Positions 1 to 11,216 are shown, counted from the first letter of the stretch. The stretch: DNA of 64,000 nt from Trichobilharzia regenti (GCA_944472135.2 OX235270.1:41230352-41294351), one strand, 5' to 3'. A program made the numbers and translations. Notes: generated by a model not told the origin, from the letters alone.

Positions 1-300
1 AATGAAAACGATTTGCAGCCATATTACCAACAGCTTGTAGACATTAGTTCTTAGCATCTCGACGATCCCAGACACTTAGTCAGCACATTCTTACGTGGTT
101 CAAACCAGCTGCCAAAGTCTTAATGGATTTGTGGTGGTGTGATACAGACAATGTATCCCAACAGAATGCTATTTCTAACATGTTCCCACAGTTCAATACG
201 GACGGCATTAGCAACAAAATACGATATATCTGTTTGAACATTCTATTTGATGCGTTACAGACAGAATACATTTCCCACGGTTACATATTGCATTTTTTTT

Positions 301-494
301 CTTCACGTTCTCAGTGGAACATAGGGCCTCAGGCTAGTGGCTTGAAGTTTCTGTAGCAGTGTTTAATTTTACACGATGGGGTTGATAGCCACCTCAGGCC
401 CAACCTTACCTCTTTACCAGCATTATTTCTGGCTTAGTGAGGTAAAGGAGTGCGTGGTCGGCGAGCGTCCTAACCGCTTTGCCACCGACGCACG
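301..494 (-). repeat. tRNA-derived SINE copy (family B)
   Basis: Read on the minus strand it begins with a tRNA-like head (GGTGGCA then an A-box-like stretch near 470-490) followed by a body found repeatedly in this window, ending in a tail that reads roughly 'acttcaagcc.ctag' and 'cctatgttccactg'. The same body and tail recur at 6.4, 8.2, 20.8, 37.5, 38.7 and 46.3 kb. The B box is degraded in this copy. Non-coding; presumably mobilised by an LLM-type partner element (inference). Confidence 0.7.
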
Positions 495-1564
495 TATATA
501 TTGCATTAACAAAAGAATACTGTGTATATGTATTTGAACATTCTATTTCATGTTGCTTGATGCAAACCGAAATCACACGCTCAGTGATTGGTTAAAGGAT
601 ATAAACTGTAGATATATAAACAGTGGTTTGATTAATGAAAAATATAATTTGGCTTCCCTGTCTTGCCTTCTATTGTTACAGAGTGATGTTTTATTGATAG
701 TGTGGTGAGAGCTGTCTTTGCAAGACACAATTGTAGACAACATCTGACCGTCAATGTTTACGTCCCGAATCGGTGTCATGAGAAAAAAGCAATAACAAAG
801 CTTAGCCTTGAGGAACTCACATCAACCAATCATAGTAGACTTAAAGTGGGCTGATACGATTAGCAGATATATCACCGAACTGTCTAAGAAACGCCCACAA
901 AGAGATGACAGAATAACCTTCAACAAGAAAACCACCAATCAGAAGGTGTTGTTTCTTCGCTAACAATAAGGAGTAGTAATGTACATAAAAATCTATAAAT
1001 ATCTGTTGATTTTCTCAATAAACGATATGTTGCCTACCTGGCCTTGTCTTCTGTCGTTACAATAGTACTGTAACTCTTTTCCAACCTAATCCAATGTCAA
1101 CTAATATTTCCTGTGACATGGATGGCGATGGCTCAGCAGGCGTAATGCATCTCCTGGACATCATATATCGATTTACCTTCGCAACCTCAACGACTAATTT
1201 TCTTGTCTTACCTAACACTCCATGTGTAACTTCAGTACTACTCCCTACAAAATATGTATTTAGCTACTCGTTTCCCGAATAAACACTTTGTTTCGTCTTT
1301 CAGCTGAGGGCACATCAGCTTCATAACTACCTGTTTCCTATGTCTGTTCACTGTAGGCATAAACACACATCATAGAGCGTGATCGCAGTACCGGCTAACT
1401 GGTGAAATAAGAACAAATCGTTAAGTACATATCAGGTCACTCCGAAAAATCCCTCGACAACTATGGGTTTAAAAATGACTTGAAATTACTGCAAGTATGC
1501 TTACTATGATTTGTTTCAATTAAATGTACGGTTTTTCAAGTATTGGTTTGTAGGGATTTTGATT
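495..1564. other. no gene seen
   Basis: AT-rich sequence without a supportable gene. Two stretches (about 600-690 and 990-1065) share an ending of the form 'cttct.t.gttaca', so a low-copy dispersed repeat may be present, but I cannot name it. Confidence 0.4.
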
Positions 1565-1915
1565 GATTGGTTACAGGATTTCATCATGAGCTGACATCAG
1601 TTAGAGAACCATTGGAAACCACCATGAAGTACTGGACAGCTGTTCCGATCTGGCTTGGGACTCTTCATCAGTACGCACACACCACAGCGGGGTTCGAATC
1701 CAGGACCTTCTGGTACAAGGCGACCTCGCAGACCATTAAGCCACTGGGACCCGATCCAATGATAAGCCCATGAATTCCAACTTCTGCCAATTCACGACAG
1801 AACGCGACCGCTAGCCAATGTCATAGCTGGCAAGTATTTGTTCTCACACCCACCCAACCTGCTGTACCCTACTGGTCACGACTTCCCACTACTAGAACCC
1901 CAGGTAACTATCTAC
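1565..1915 (-). repeat. SM-alpha-like SINE with tRNA-like promoter
   Basis: On the minus strand a tRNA-like head with A-box-like TGGCTTAATGG and B-box-like GGATTCGAACC (about 1690-1750) is followed by a degenerate hammerhead motif (1629-1674) and a tail about 60 bp long. This order (Pol III promoter, then hammerhead) is that of the schistosome SM-alpha satellite/SINE family. Ends are approximate. A second, shorter relative lies at 47.7 kb. Confidence 0.65.
1629..1674 (-). ncRNA. degenerate hammerhead ribozyme motif
   Basis: Minus-strand reading shows CTGATGA, a stem-II remnant starting GAGTCCCAA, a GGAAC that would be the mutated GAAAC, a minimal stem III (AC-AGCT-GT) and the cleavage-site triplet GTC followed by CAGTAC. 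GTAC at both ends can pair as stem I. Stem II no longer pairs properly and the GAAA core is damaged, so catalytic activity is doubtful. Identification rests on the element order and core similarity to SM-alpha hammerheads. Confidence 0.6.
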
Positions 1916-2309
1916 CTGTTTTATTTAGGATATCTACTCTTTCGAAGTTTTAGTTTTCAGAATAGGCAGTACTATCGTTTGGAGTAATATTTCTTACAAT
2001 GTCAGTGTATTAGCATAAATTGCTTCAACCGATTTAGTTTCGAGAAACCGGCTTACACAATCGAGCAAAAAATAGACAATATCACTCAGGCTTTCTAGGA
2101 TTTTTAATGAAATCAATAATACTGAAACAACTTAGGGATGAGTTATACCATCCATACGGCTTTAGGAATGCTCTACTAAGGTTTACGGATGAAGTAGTTA
2201 TGTTTCCAAAATATTCTGAAATACAAAGTGACGCGAGCTTTACACTTCTTATACTTCTTGACCTAAACCAGAATGATGGATTCCAATTGAGTGCATAGAA
2301 AGAAAGTCA

Positions 2310-2510
2310 ATGGTTTACTGCTGCTAGATCATCCGTCTGCCGTACACATGGCTGAGGTTCGATTCCCAGTCGACAAAATCTTAAACACCACTTGTAAGCA
2401 TGGAAGGTTTGACGTGGGGCTGATAATTCCATCCAAAAAAAGAAACACAGGAGCTACTGGAACTCCAAGTCATCAGCTTGAAGCCGTTTGTTCCCCTTAG
2501 AACGCGAAGG
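2310..2510 (+). repeat. degenerate tRNA-derived SINE
   Basis: A recognisable B box (GGTTCGATTCCC near 2355) is preceded by a decayed A-box region and followed by a body and tail similar to the family B SINEs (a 'gctact..aact' block and 'agcttgaagcc'). No coding capacity. Confidence 0.55.
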
Positions 2511-2600
2511 AATGACGAAAATTTGTATAAACCCAAAATAGTGTCAGCGGATATTTTCGCCAGACGCTGACTGTTAAGATTTTTTTAATCAGTTTTTGTA

Positions 2601-2812
2601 CATAATGATAATTATAGAACACAATTTAAGCAAGAAAATACGTTTGCATTTTCGGCAAATTCTTATAAGGCTTACTACATTTACATAATGCTGCAATATT
2701 AGTCATAGGCATTTGAATTAATGTGCTTAATAAATTAGAGGATGTGAATTAGTGAATAACGATCAAGACGATCATAATAATAACAAAGATCAATTCATTC
2801 AAGTGTTTATAT
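2601..2812 (+). repeat. left arm of a 212-bp inverted repeat
   Basis: By eye this interval is the exact reverse complement of 5531-5742 over all 212 bases; identity stops abruptly on both sides. The arms enclose 2.7 kb of SINE and RTE debris. The arm itself is AT-rich and contains no recognised element. Confidence 0.85.
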
Positions 2813-2814
2813 TA

Positions 2815-3006
2815 TTTTTTTATTTTTGATTACAGCTTGACTCCGCACCGTATTTTCGGTACAAGTACGGAATTTTCAGCATGGATATCGGTGGCCCAAA
2901 TTTCTCAGGCCGACCATTGATATCAGGTGTGCGTCAGCAGGGGATCGAACCCCAGACCATGTGCATGGTCGGCGAGAGTTTTAACCACTGTGCCACCGAC
3001 GCACAG
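2815..3006 (-). repeat. tRNA-derived SINE (family A)
   Basis: Minus-strand copy: GTGGCACAGTGG (A box) at about 2985-3000, GGGGTTCGATCCCC (B box) at about 2940-2955, then a body and an A-rich 3' end near 2815. Homologous copies with the same order occur at 11.2 and 47.3 kb. Box B is intact. Confidence 0.8.
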
Positions 3007-3114
3007 TGAGCGCTTAGGTAGAATGTGTATACTAGTAGGGGTAAGGGGGGTGAAATAACCGTTGTCACATAGTGATAATATAATAATAATAACAAACAGT
3101 GAAACCGGAAATAA

Positions 3115-3285
3115 AATGTACAGCTAAAGCACAGCATGATATTGATAATACAGTTAGCCTCACAAATAAAATAATATTTATAGTTATCCGGTGTCACCAG
3201 GAGAGATAACTATTTTATGTTGGGGGTGAAGACCAAGAGAGGGAGAGAGATTGAACAAACACTTCCTGAACATAGATTGGGTTGA
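3115..3285 (+). repeat. left arm of imperfect inverted repeat (RTE-tail derived)
   Basis: Pairs in inverted orientation with 3580-3770. The best conserved core is 35 nt (3182-3216 against 3649-3683, one mismatch), which starts AGTTATCCGGTGTCACCAGG; similarity extends further out and in at lower identity. Within the core AGTTATC and GATAACT form a smaller palindrome. The right arm is continuous with an RTE 3' tail, so this is more likely two opposed copies of one 3'-end repeat than a terminal inverted repeat. Confidence 0.7.
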
Positions 3286-3579
3286 AAAACCATTATGGCA
3301 ACTCCCTCAGCTATTCTTAGCAACCGAAGACGTACCAACCTAGGAGGGAGTTGAGGTTTCACCCTGCTTAGAATTCTAAAGGCTGCATTGTTGTCAGTCT
3401 TGTGCTCCGTATCCGATAGGTATGCCAGTATGGAACTTGACTTTACGACTCCTCTGCCTGATCAGGTTGCACAGTGCTTCAGAAGGCGATGGTGGGTGTC
3501 CATATGAACAGTTAAATTTATAAATACACAGTGAATTAGCCAGACTCAGTGGCTTATCCCTCACCTGCATTGGAATTAT

Positions 3580-3770
3580 ACAACGAGTGGCGTGTTCAGA
3601 AAAAGTTTATTCAATGCCTCTCATTCCCTTGGTTTTCACCGCAAACCTAAAATAGTTATCCCTCCTGGTGACACCGGATAACTGTAAATATTACCTTATT
3701 ACTTTTATTTCATATTTTATTTGTAATGTTAACTGTATTGTCAATATAATGCTGTACTGTAATTGTACAT
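3580..3770 (-). repeat. right arm of imperfect inverted repeat
   Basis: Counterpart of 3115-3285. It continues without a break into the RTE-type 3' tail at 3771-4420 (minus strand). Confidence 0.7.
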
Positions 3771-4420
3771 CTGAATCTCGATTTCTGTCTGTTTTCGAAA
3801 TAGAACTTTGCACGAATGTGTAGCAGTTCAATTCGCCACACCGCATGTAGCACAGAAAGCAAGAGAAGAAAGTAGAAGAAATGTATAACAGAGACTCCAT
3901 TATGGGTAAATTTTTGTTTTGATGAAGTCTCACAGTGTTATACAGTAATATTTACTGATGACGTTTCGACCACAATTTATTGCTCATACTCATATCAAGG
4001 TGATTACACTCTACCACAGTGCACAAGTTTTATTCTTATATCAGCATGACAGAAACAGTAGACAGAGATATGAGGCAAAGGAATAGTAATAATGAAGAAC
4101 AATATAGTTTCATTTGAAATTACAAGTCACAAGGAAAGGATGCATCTACGCCAGTCATGAAGAACGATTTTGAGCCATATAACCGATTGTCTCCAGCCTT
4201 TATAGGTTTTTACCGTCCCGAGAACCTCAACCAGTCAAGAGGTCTACACCTCCCTACGTAGCTGGGTGGCTGGCTTAAGCTAACTGTTGTGGATTTCATT
4301 GACTGATGAAGCCATGTTTTGGTTTGACCACCGCTCACTAACCCTTTTCCACACTGACCCTATGTCAGCTAACACTTCCCGTGAAGGAAGGCGGCGGCTA
4401 GGTATGCATGCATAACACAT
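3771..4420 (-). mobile_element. RTE-like retrotransposon 3' tail, interrupted
   Basis: The minus strand carries the 3' part shared with the copies at 22.8, 23.5 and 35.9 kb: the last codons of the ORF (tryptophan- and arginine-rich C-terminus) and a 3' UTR containing 'gcaaagttctat.tcga'. About 140 bp near 3905-4045 are absent from the other copies and contain 'gatgacgtttcgaccac' plus a repeat related to 45690-45905, so a second repeat seems to have inserted. No intact reading frame. Confidence 0.65.
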
Positions 4421-4552
4421 GTCCTAACCATCTCAATCGATGTAACTTCACAGCCTCGTCGATTGATTTCCCCTCCCACCTACCTAGCACTCGACGCCTA
4501 ACCTCAATATTGCTCACCCTATTAAGCCACTTCACACAGGAGATAGAATGCG

Positions 4553-5274
4553 GGCATCTATGGTCAAAGACAGCTAGCCAGTGTTTTCATGTCTTCCACT
4601 CTCAATGGCCATCTCTCGCTCACAGCCATAATGTAGGACGGAGCGGAGTGATGAGCAGTACGCCCACCCTTTGGTCGATAACCAGCCGGATATCACATCT
4701 ACGCCAGAGACAACGTAAACTGGCATATGCGAAACTAACTCTCTATTTCTAAACTAGGAGTTAGTGTAGTCCAGTTCTGTAACATCATCTTACATTTCAC
4801 AGAGAGGAGCGAATCGCATTTGTAGATGACAGCTCAAGGTGTTCAGAAGACTCTGCACTTTGTCAGCGTCCTCGCCTAGAAGGACTATATCGTCCGCATA
4901 TTCTAAGTCAACGAGATGATTTTCTGTCGGTAGCAAGTCAATCCCTGAGTCTCTGAAGTGAGTTAGGGTTAAATCCATCGGTACATCTATGATGAAATTG
5001 AATAGAAACGGGGATAATGGGCATCCTTGACGGACACCATTAGTCGTCACCACTTCAGATGACAACTCGCCATAAGCCCTCAGCTGGCTAGCTGCATGAG
5101 TTCGAGTAGAGTGCCTTGATCAGTGCAATGTATTTCCTCGGAATTCCCTTTACAGCCAAGCATCGCCAGAGTACCTCTCGATCGACAGAATCGAATGCCA
5201 CCTTTAGGTCAAGAAATATAACGATTGTTGGACGCCCGTAAGAATGGCTTTGTTCTAGAATCTGTCGAAGGGTG
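4553..5274. repeat. 722-bp near-identical duplication, copy 1
   Basis: Matches 36738-37459 at a constant offset of 32185 with no gap and about six mismatches that I could see. The block includes an inverted joint between two RTE fragments, so the rearranged state itself was copied. Confidence 0.85.
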
Positions 5275-5525
5275 AAGCGAGATATGATCAATACACCTTC
5301 TTCCTGGTCTAAAGCCTGCCTGGCTCTCTCGTGTTTGTGCCTCCCGAGCACCACTTAGTCTACGCCTGATTACTAAGCCTAGGACTTTAAATACTATATC
5401 AGTCAAGCTAGTCCCTCTGTGATTATCACAGGAAGACTTCTCTCCCTTCTTGTAAAGGGGGATAATCAGTGACTTACACCAACCCAATGGAACTTCATCT
5501 GATTCCTCTGATCTCACCATTACCT
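4780..5525 (-). pseudogene. RTE-like reverse transcriptase fragment
   Basis: Minus-strand frames give the finger and palm of an RTE-clade RT: an N-terminal part with GWCKSLIIPLYKKGEKSSCD and FRPGRRC (5209-5520), then FLDLKVAFDSVDREVLWRCL, GVRQGCPLSPFLFNFIIDV and the catalytic LEYADDIVLLGEDAD (4790-5060). The pieces are in different frames and the C-terminal half is missing, so it is dead. This RTE type (LEYADDIVL) recurs at 20.5, 25.5, 35, 37 and 60.5 kb; SR2/Perere-3-like elements of Schistosoma are the nearest named group I recall. Confidence 0.85.
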
Positions 5526-5530
5526 AGATT

Positions 5531-5742
5531 ATATAAACACTTGAATGAATTGATCTTTGTTATTATTATGATCGTCTTGATCGTTATTCACTAATTCACA
5601 TCCTCTAATTTATTAAGCACATTAATTCAAATGCCTATGACTAATATTGCAGCATTATGTAAATGTAGTAAGCCTTATAAGAATTTGCCGAAAATGCAAA
5701 CGTATTTTCTTGCTTAAATTGTGTTCTATAATTATCATTATG
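5531..5742 (-). repeat. right arm of the 212-bp inverted repeat
   Basis: Exact reverse complement of 2601-2812 by eye; see that entry. Confidence 0.85.
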
Positions 5743-6427
5743 GGAATTTTTAAATTATACAATTATAAAGAACAGCAATTGATAAACTAAGACTTCTAGC
5801 TCACATACTCTTTACTTTTCTACCTACCACAAATAATGTTAGATAGTTAGTGTGCGATAACTAGTTAAATCCACATAGAAAAGGACACCTTAATGGCCCA
5901 AAATGTGAACATAAAATAAGAAAAGTAGAAATGGATGTCAGCCATTCTAATCAGTAACAAAATTTAAATACAGTTCACCCGTGGAGATGTCGTGCATGTA
6001 CCCCAATGAAAAAGGAAATATTCACAAACAGACATGTGGACAAGCCAGACTAAAGTTTCGCATGTCATGATGATGTCTTTGATTACGATTCATGTAAGAA
6101 GAATCAACCATTTTATGCAAATGTATCGGGGGGAGGGTGTGTACGGACATATTAGCGCCACAAAATTTTATTTAACGGAGGTTGTACATCTTACTTACTT
6201 ACTTGAATTATCGGGAGAAGAAATGCACCTGTTTTACCAGAGCCTGTCTCTGCAATTCCAACAATATCCTTCCCTATGAAAGTAAAACAAAAAACATCGA
6301 GATGGAGTCAATTGTCACCAAACCAAATACAAAAAGTAAATTTACTTTCTCATAAACAACAATGTATTCATAATTGAAAAGAATGATGTAATTTGTGAAA
6401 TAGGATGCAGTATCAGACAGTAATGTA
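5743..6427. other. no gene seen
   Basis: AT-rich DNA without recognised features. Confidence 0.4.
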
Positions 6428-6640
6428 TTTCGGCGGCTCGGTGGGAGAACACTTGCCAATCACACATGTGGTCGAGGGTCAGTTCCTCGGTCGACACACT
6501 CCTTAACCTTACTTAACAGGTTTCAAGCTTGGTAGAGAGGGGAGGTTGGGGCTGTGAAGCTAACAAACCAACCCTATGGAAAACATCGCTGCTACAGAAA
6601 CTTCGGAGATGAAGCTTGAAGCGCCAACTTCCCTATTTGA
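6428..6640 (+). repeat. tRNA-derived SINE (family B), diverged
   Basis: Head with GGCGGCTCGGTGGGAGAAC and a decayed B box (GGTCAGTTCC), then the family B body ('agaggggaggttggggctg') and tail ('gctacagaaacttc', 'agcttgaagc'). Confidence 0.7.
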
Positions 6641-7029
6641 AAAGCAAAGAAACAAGTTTCCCGCTACTTTTTCAACACACTATTCCTCAATGTCTACAGA
6701 GTTTCTTTTGAAGGTAGCTTTCCACAACTAAGAGGAGAATTTCTACAGTGTGAAACTTTGAACAGAGCTAAAAAGAATGCTAGATGAATTTGTAGGTGGT
6801 GAGTTATTCATTTTTTTTTTGTTTTGAAGCTTCCAATGGACACCAATGTGATAAAATTATTTTATTTGTTTAAATGTAATAGGTGCTGAAGGGCTGCACA
6901 AGAATAGACGGGTTACCAGATGCCAAATGACTGCATTGGTACACAAAAATTCTGAACTCAATACACTCGATACAAAGTCAAATCAAGAGACAAACAATTT
7001 ACCCAACCAATATAATAAAAATAGCTGTG

Positions 7030-8150
7030 ACCGCAAGGATATTTATTATTATTTCGTTCCTAGAGGAACATAGGACTTCAGCCGCGCGTCTCCATTGCAT
7101 TCGGTTCTCTGCTAGAGTTTTCACCTGGCTCCAAGTCTGCCCAAATGCTTTCATCTCCTCTTCATATCACCAGCTCCAAGTCACTTTTGGACGACCACCT
7201 CGCCACTTCCTGTTCGGGTTCCACTCAAGCAATGGCCTGTCGTGTGATGTCACTTGATGGTTTGTTTCCTCAGAGTATGGCCACAATCCAATCCATCTCT
7301 ATTCCTCCCTGCCTATTTGTTTCACAATCGATTCCTGCTGTGTTGGTTCGCTCATTGCTAGAGATCCCTATTGCTGATCTTTTCTGGCCATCTGATCTTG
7401 AGCATTGAGCGAAGACAACTAACTGTTGATGAAGGTTTGTAGTTTGTTTGAGATTCTCTTTATGAAACACTGGCCAAGTCTCTGATCCGTATAGTAGCCC
7501 TGACTGACTTCACATTGGAGTTGAAAACCCGGACCTTATTTTTGATGCTGAGTGCTGTTGACCTCCACACAAACTTGATGAGAGTAATGAAAGCTTGTCT
7601 TGCTTTTCCGGTCCTCGCTGCTTTGATATCCTCGTTAGTTCTACCTGTAGTTGAAACGATGCTTCCCTGGTAGGTCTGTAGGCAAAGGAGGTTGTTTCTT
7701 TCAGGTTCCTCCCATTTATGCTGGCTGATTGTTGTCTGTTGTTGTTACTGTTGGTGTTGGCCAGGAATCTTCATCACCTACCTGTTTTATCTATGTTCAC
7801 CTGAAGTCGTATCTTCTCTGGATGCTTCTTCTGCCAACTTGTTGCTTTTCACCGTTTGCATACCTTCCAGTTTGTGGGAAATCAGACATATATCATCGGC
7901 GGAATCCAGATCCTCAAAGTGTTTTTTGTGTGGGTCCATTTTATGCCTGTTTCCTAATTGCCCGCTGTCTGTCGCATTATCCAATCTACTGCAATCAGGA
8001 AAGCCATTGGTGATAGTAGGTAGTCTTAAAAAGATATTTGCAAAGTGTATATTGTCCTCCTTTTCTAGTAATCTTTTGCAGATTTTCAGATCCTCGACTA
8101 ATCCATCTGTATACAGGTTAAGAACACCGCCTCATCACAACAAAGAAGTG
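7030..8150 (-). pseudogene. RTE-like RT C-terminal fragment, second type
   Basis: Minus strand encodes, in several frames, the palm motif LDSADDICLISHKLEGMQ (about 7880-7960), then GSIVSTTG, a KARQAF helix, SILRIRWPEKISNRDL-like text, and the terminal region with WNP and RPK and ENRMQWRRAAEVLC ending near 7050. This order is the thumb and C-terminus of RTE-clade RTs. It differs from the LEYADDIVL type elsewhere, so two RTE lineages are present. Multiple frameshifts and stops make it a pseudogene. A second 3' end of the same type is at 18.7-19.0 kb. Confidence 0.85.
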
Positions 8151-8204
8151 ATTTGAAAATCTATACTCTCAACTATACTAATATAAATAGGGCCGTCTTC
8201 GCTA

Positions 8205-8305
8205 GTAGAAGTCCATCCCGTATAAATAAACACCACTGCTACAGAAACTTCAAGCCTCTAGTTTGAAGCCCTATGTTCCATTGGGACGTAAAGGAATAAA
8301 AAACA
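8205..8305 (+). repeat. SINE family B tail fragment
   Basis: Only the 3' portion is present, from 'cccgtataaataaacaccac' through 'cctatgttccattgggacg'. The tRNA head is absent. Confidence 0.65.
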
Positions 8306-8666
8306 GCACGCCGTTATGTGCTCTGAAATGATATCTTTCAGCTAACCTATCTGCTTGGAAAAGCGAAAACTCCACAACTGGTACAGAAGCATTTGACCAC
8401 AACTAATGACATCTTGCATTATTTCAATGTCTACTTTATTACTGTGCCTCATGGTAGGGAATCTGAAAAAATGGGAGGGTTATCCCTTTAACCTAAAACG
8501 ACATGGAACCTCATGAATAAAATCGACGATTTGAGGAGAACAATCATACATAATTAGTGATGATGAATAAGCCAGGCAGTTTTAGGGGATAACTGCGATA
8601 CACACACACAGTTTCCTGAAGAGAGAGAGAGCATCAAACAACATGTTCCAATAATTCCAACACTTT

Positions 8667-8966
8667 GCAATTAATAGTGTTCCCTGAGCTGGTTGGTTTA
8701 GTTGCGGAGCTTTCGTCATCCTTCTGGATACCATCTCCTTTCAGCGCAATATTTAGCATAAAGTGAAATGATTTAAATTTCCTCATGAGTGATATAATTG
8801 CGTCTCCCGGTAACCATCTTTACATATGTATTGACCATTTTCTATTGACTTGGATTTTAGACTTTCTAGTCACATGATTTACTTTTCATTAGTTGGTATA
8901 TTTGGTCTATATTAACGTGTTTGTTAATTGCATATTCGATTGAGTACTAGGCTTCTAAAATTCCCT
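8667..8966 (-). repeat. Penelope-like left inverted arm
   Basis: Reverse complement of 9400-9705 with scattered differences. Includes the last ~30 codons of the element's ORF plus its 3' untranslated end. Confidence 0.8.
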
Positions 8967-9705
8967 GGCACTTTTGGTGTTTCATCAAAGTGTTTAAAAT
9001 CGAATAACACACCAACGAGGAACCATCATCAAACACCACAAGAAAATTCATCCTACCATACATGAGAAATATCTCTGAAATAACAGCTAGAATACTGAAA
9101 CCGTTTGATATAGATATAGCACACAAGCCAGTCAAATCACTTAATTCGATATTATGCAAACCGAAAAATCCAACAGAAAAAGGAGATTAATACCATTTAC
9201 AAAATAAATTGTATGAACTGTAACAGGTGTTACATCGGCCAAAGTGGGCGTCCCCTTCGAATCAGAATCCAAGACACAAATCAGCAGTGAAAAGACAAGA
9301 CATATATTCTTTCATATCAACGCACACAGACAATTATGGACATCAATTTGATCGGGATAATGTCAAAATCTTAGACAGAGGAAACACTTAAAGCAATGCA
9401 AGGAATTCCTAGAAGCCTAGTACTCAATCGAATATGCAATTAACAAACACGTTAATATAGACCAAATATACCAACTAATAAAAAGTAAATCATGTGACTA
9501 GAAAGTCTAAAATCCAAGTCAATAGAAAATGGTCAATATATGTAAAGATGGTTACCGGGAGACGCAATTATATCACTCATGAGGAAATTTAAATCATTTC
9601 ACTTTATGCTAAATATTGCGCTGAAAGGAGATGTTGTCCAGAAGGATGACGAAAGCTCCGCAACTAAACCAACCAGCTCAGGGAACACTATTAATTGCAA
9701 ATCAT
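8667..9705 (+). mobile_element. Penelope-like element remnant with inverted arms
   Basis: Arms 8667-8966 and 9400-9705 are inverted copies of each other. Between them the plus strand encodes the C-terminus of a Penelope-like protein: LPYMRNISEITARILKPFDI (about 9050), then the GIY-YIG endonuclease signature CNRCYIGQSGRPLRIRI (about 9210-9270), then ILDRGNT (about 9370). The right arm carries the end of the ORF, reading YSIEYAINKHVNIDQIYQ, and the 3' UTR; the left arm repeats this in reverse. Three frame changes and stops show it is inactive. Inverted terminal copies are known for Penelope-like elements. Confidence 0.8.
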
Positions 9706-11216
9706 CCACCTGAGCCACAAATCTTCTCTATTATCCCAACACTGTAATTCTTGTTAGACTAATTTGGCCAATACGGAGCAATTTTCAAGTGGTGAACACT
9801 AAGTGCTATAAGCAAAAAAGTAGGAAGCAACTTATGGCAAAACCCAAAATACCTAAATATAAATCTTGAAAATCATGCTAAAGCAACTTGTGATATCACT
9901 TATAAAAATGAGACGTCTTAGTCAGTTAGAATTCATTAGCCTGGGACAGTTTCCTATGCACCATGTTATGGGTGACAATTTAAATGAGATACTAATTAAA
10001 TAGGCTGAGCCAAATTAAATCCTGAACCCAAAAGCTGAAAATGAGATTTTTAAGGCTAATCAGTAATATTAGTAGTCTTACTAATCACATTTTTCTTCTT
10101 AGCATATAGTGGTGTATAGTGAAGCTACAAGCAGTATGATCATTTTACAATATACTTCACTGTGAGACATTGATTTTGCCAACAGCGATTGCCAATAACC
10201 ACGCTGACACTGCAAACCTTTACTTTTCCAAAAGTCACCAAATAAGATACCATCATGTACAGAAAACGAAGTAAGCTAACAGATAAATACTTTAGAACAA
10301 ACCTTCGAGAGCAGGGGGTATTGCTGCTGACTGTATTTGTGTGGGATATAACCACTTGACTCGTTCACATACTGAACATAACTCAGGAATCAAACCAAGA
10401 TCACTAAAACCCATGATAATTATTAATCACATAAGGCTTCGGGCCAAGCTGAAAGGCAAGCTGGGAGAATGAAGCTTCAAGGAAATCCTTCGCAAAACCG
10501 AGAGTTAGAGTCTACTTAAACACTAGAATCTGAAAGAATGGAAAAAGCAAAAAATACACAGTCGCTTTTACATACACATAAAAAATAGAAAAACTGAGTG
10601 TCCAAGTATGACAGCATAAAACCATATGGGCCAAGTTACACTTTAAGCACCTGTAAGTACCAGTGAAGTACTACCTCACCTACGACCTAAAAATACTCAG
10701 TGAGCAAGTGATTGAGACCTGGCAAATAATATTGTAATCATAAATAAAACATGCTTAGTGAAGTGTTATGTTATTTAATGCATTATCCGATAATGTTCAG
10801 ATTAGGTTTGGGAAGGAATTAGCTAAGATTTTAGCTAAGGGAAGGTTATTGTTGGTTCATCCTGGTAGGGCAACATTAGATTAAGGTTAGTTTAAGGTTA
10901 TTTTCACCTTAGAGTAAGGTTAAGGAAAGATTAGGGTTAGGGTTAGAAGATCTAGGTGATTACAAGCACTGAACATGGTTAAATTACTCCGCTGATGTTC
11001 AAATCCAAAAGTGAGAAGTATTTTGCTGCACATCAGATATGTGTATTTTGTGTAAGCTTTACCCCTTTTAATCCAATATTTCGAAGAATATATGTGTATT
11101 TAACGCAAAAATCGAACTTACCATGTGGTTGGTGTGCTCAAGGTTATTTTTCGTTAGTACTTACTGGAGCTTGAAGTTAAACTCTGTCTAATATGGAAAC
11201 AAACCACGCAAACAAT
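9706..11216. other. no gene; short telomere-like tract at 10860-10950
   Basis: No coding region could be supported. A degenerate run of 'aggtta' and 'agggtta' units, with two exact TTAGGG repeats near 10932-10945, resembles interstitial telomeric-like sequence; the tract is too short to suggest a former chromosome end. Confidence 0.45.

Noticed and set aside
3182..3683. A 502-bp MITE with 35-bp terminal inverted repeats
   Set aside because: Similarity continues outward past the 'ends' on both sides and inward beyond the core, and no target-site duplication is visible. Two opposed copies of an RTE-associated 3' repeat explain it better.
7145..8156. A 154-codon plus-strand frame and neighbours
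   Set aside because: They are the antisense of the RTE RT fragment at 7030-8150, whose motifs are on the minus strand.
9630..9665. A hammerhead ribozyme in the Penelope arm ('ggatgacgaaagctcc')
   Set aside because: It has GATGA followed directly by CGAAA with no room for stem II and no matching cleavage site, so it is not a hammerhead as it stands.
10925..10946. A former telomere (TTAGGG repeats)
   Set aside because: Only two exact units within a loosely similar 'aggtta' tract; chance or a short interstitial tract is enough.
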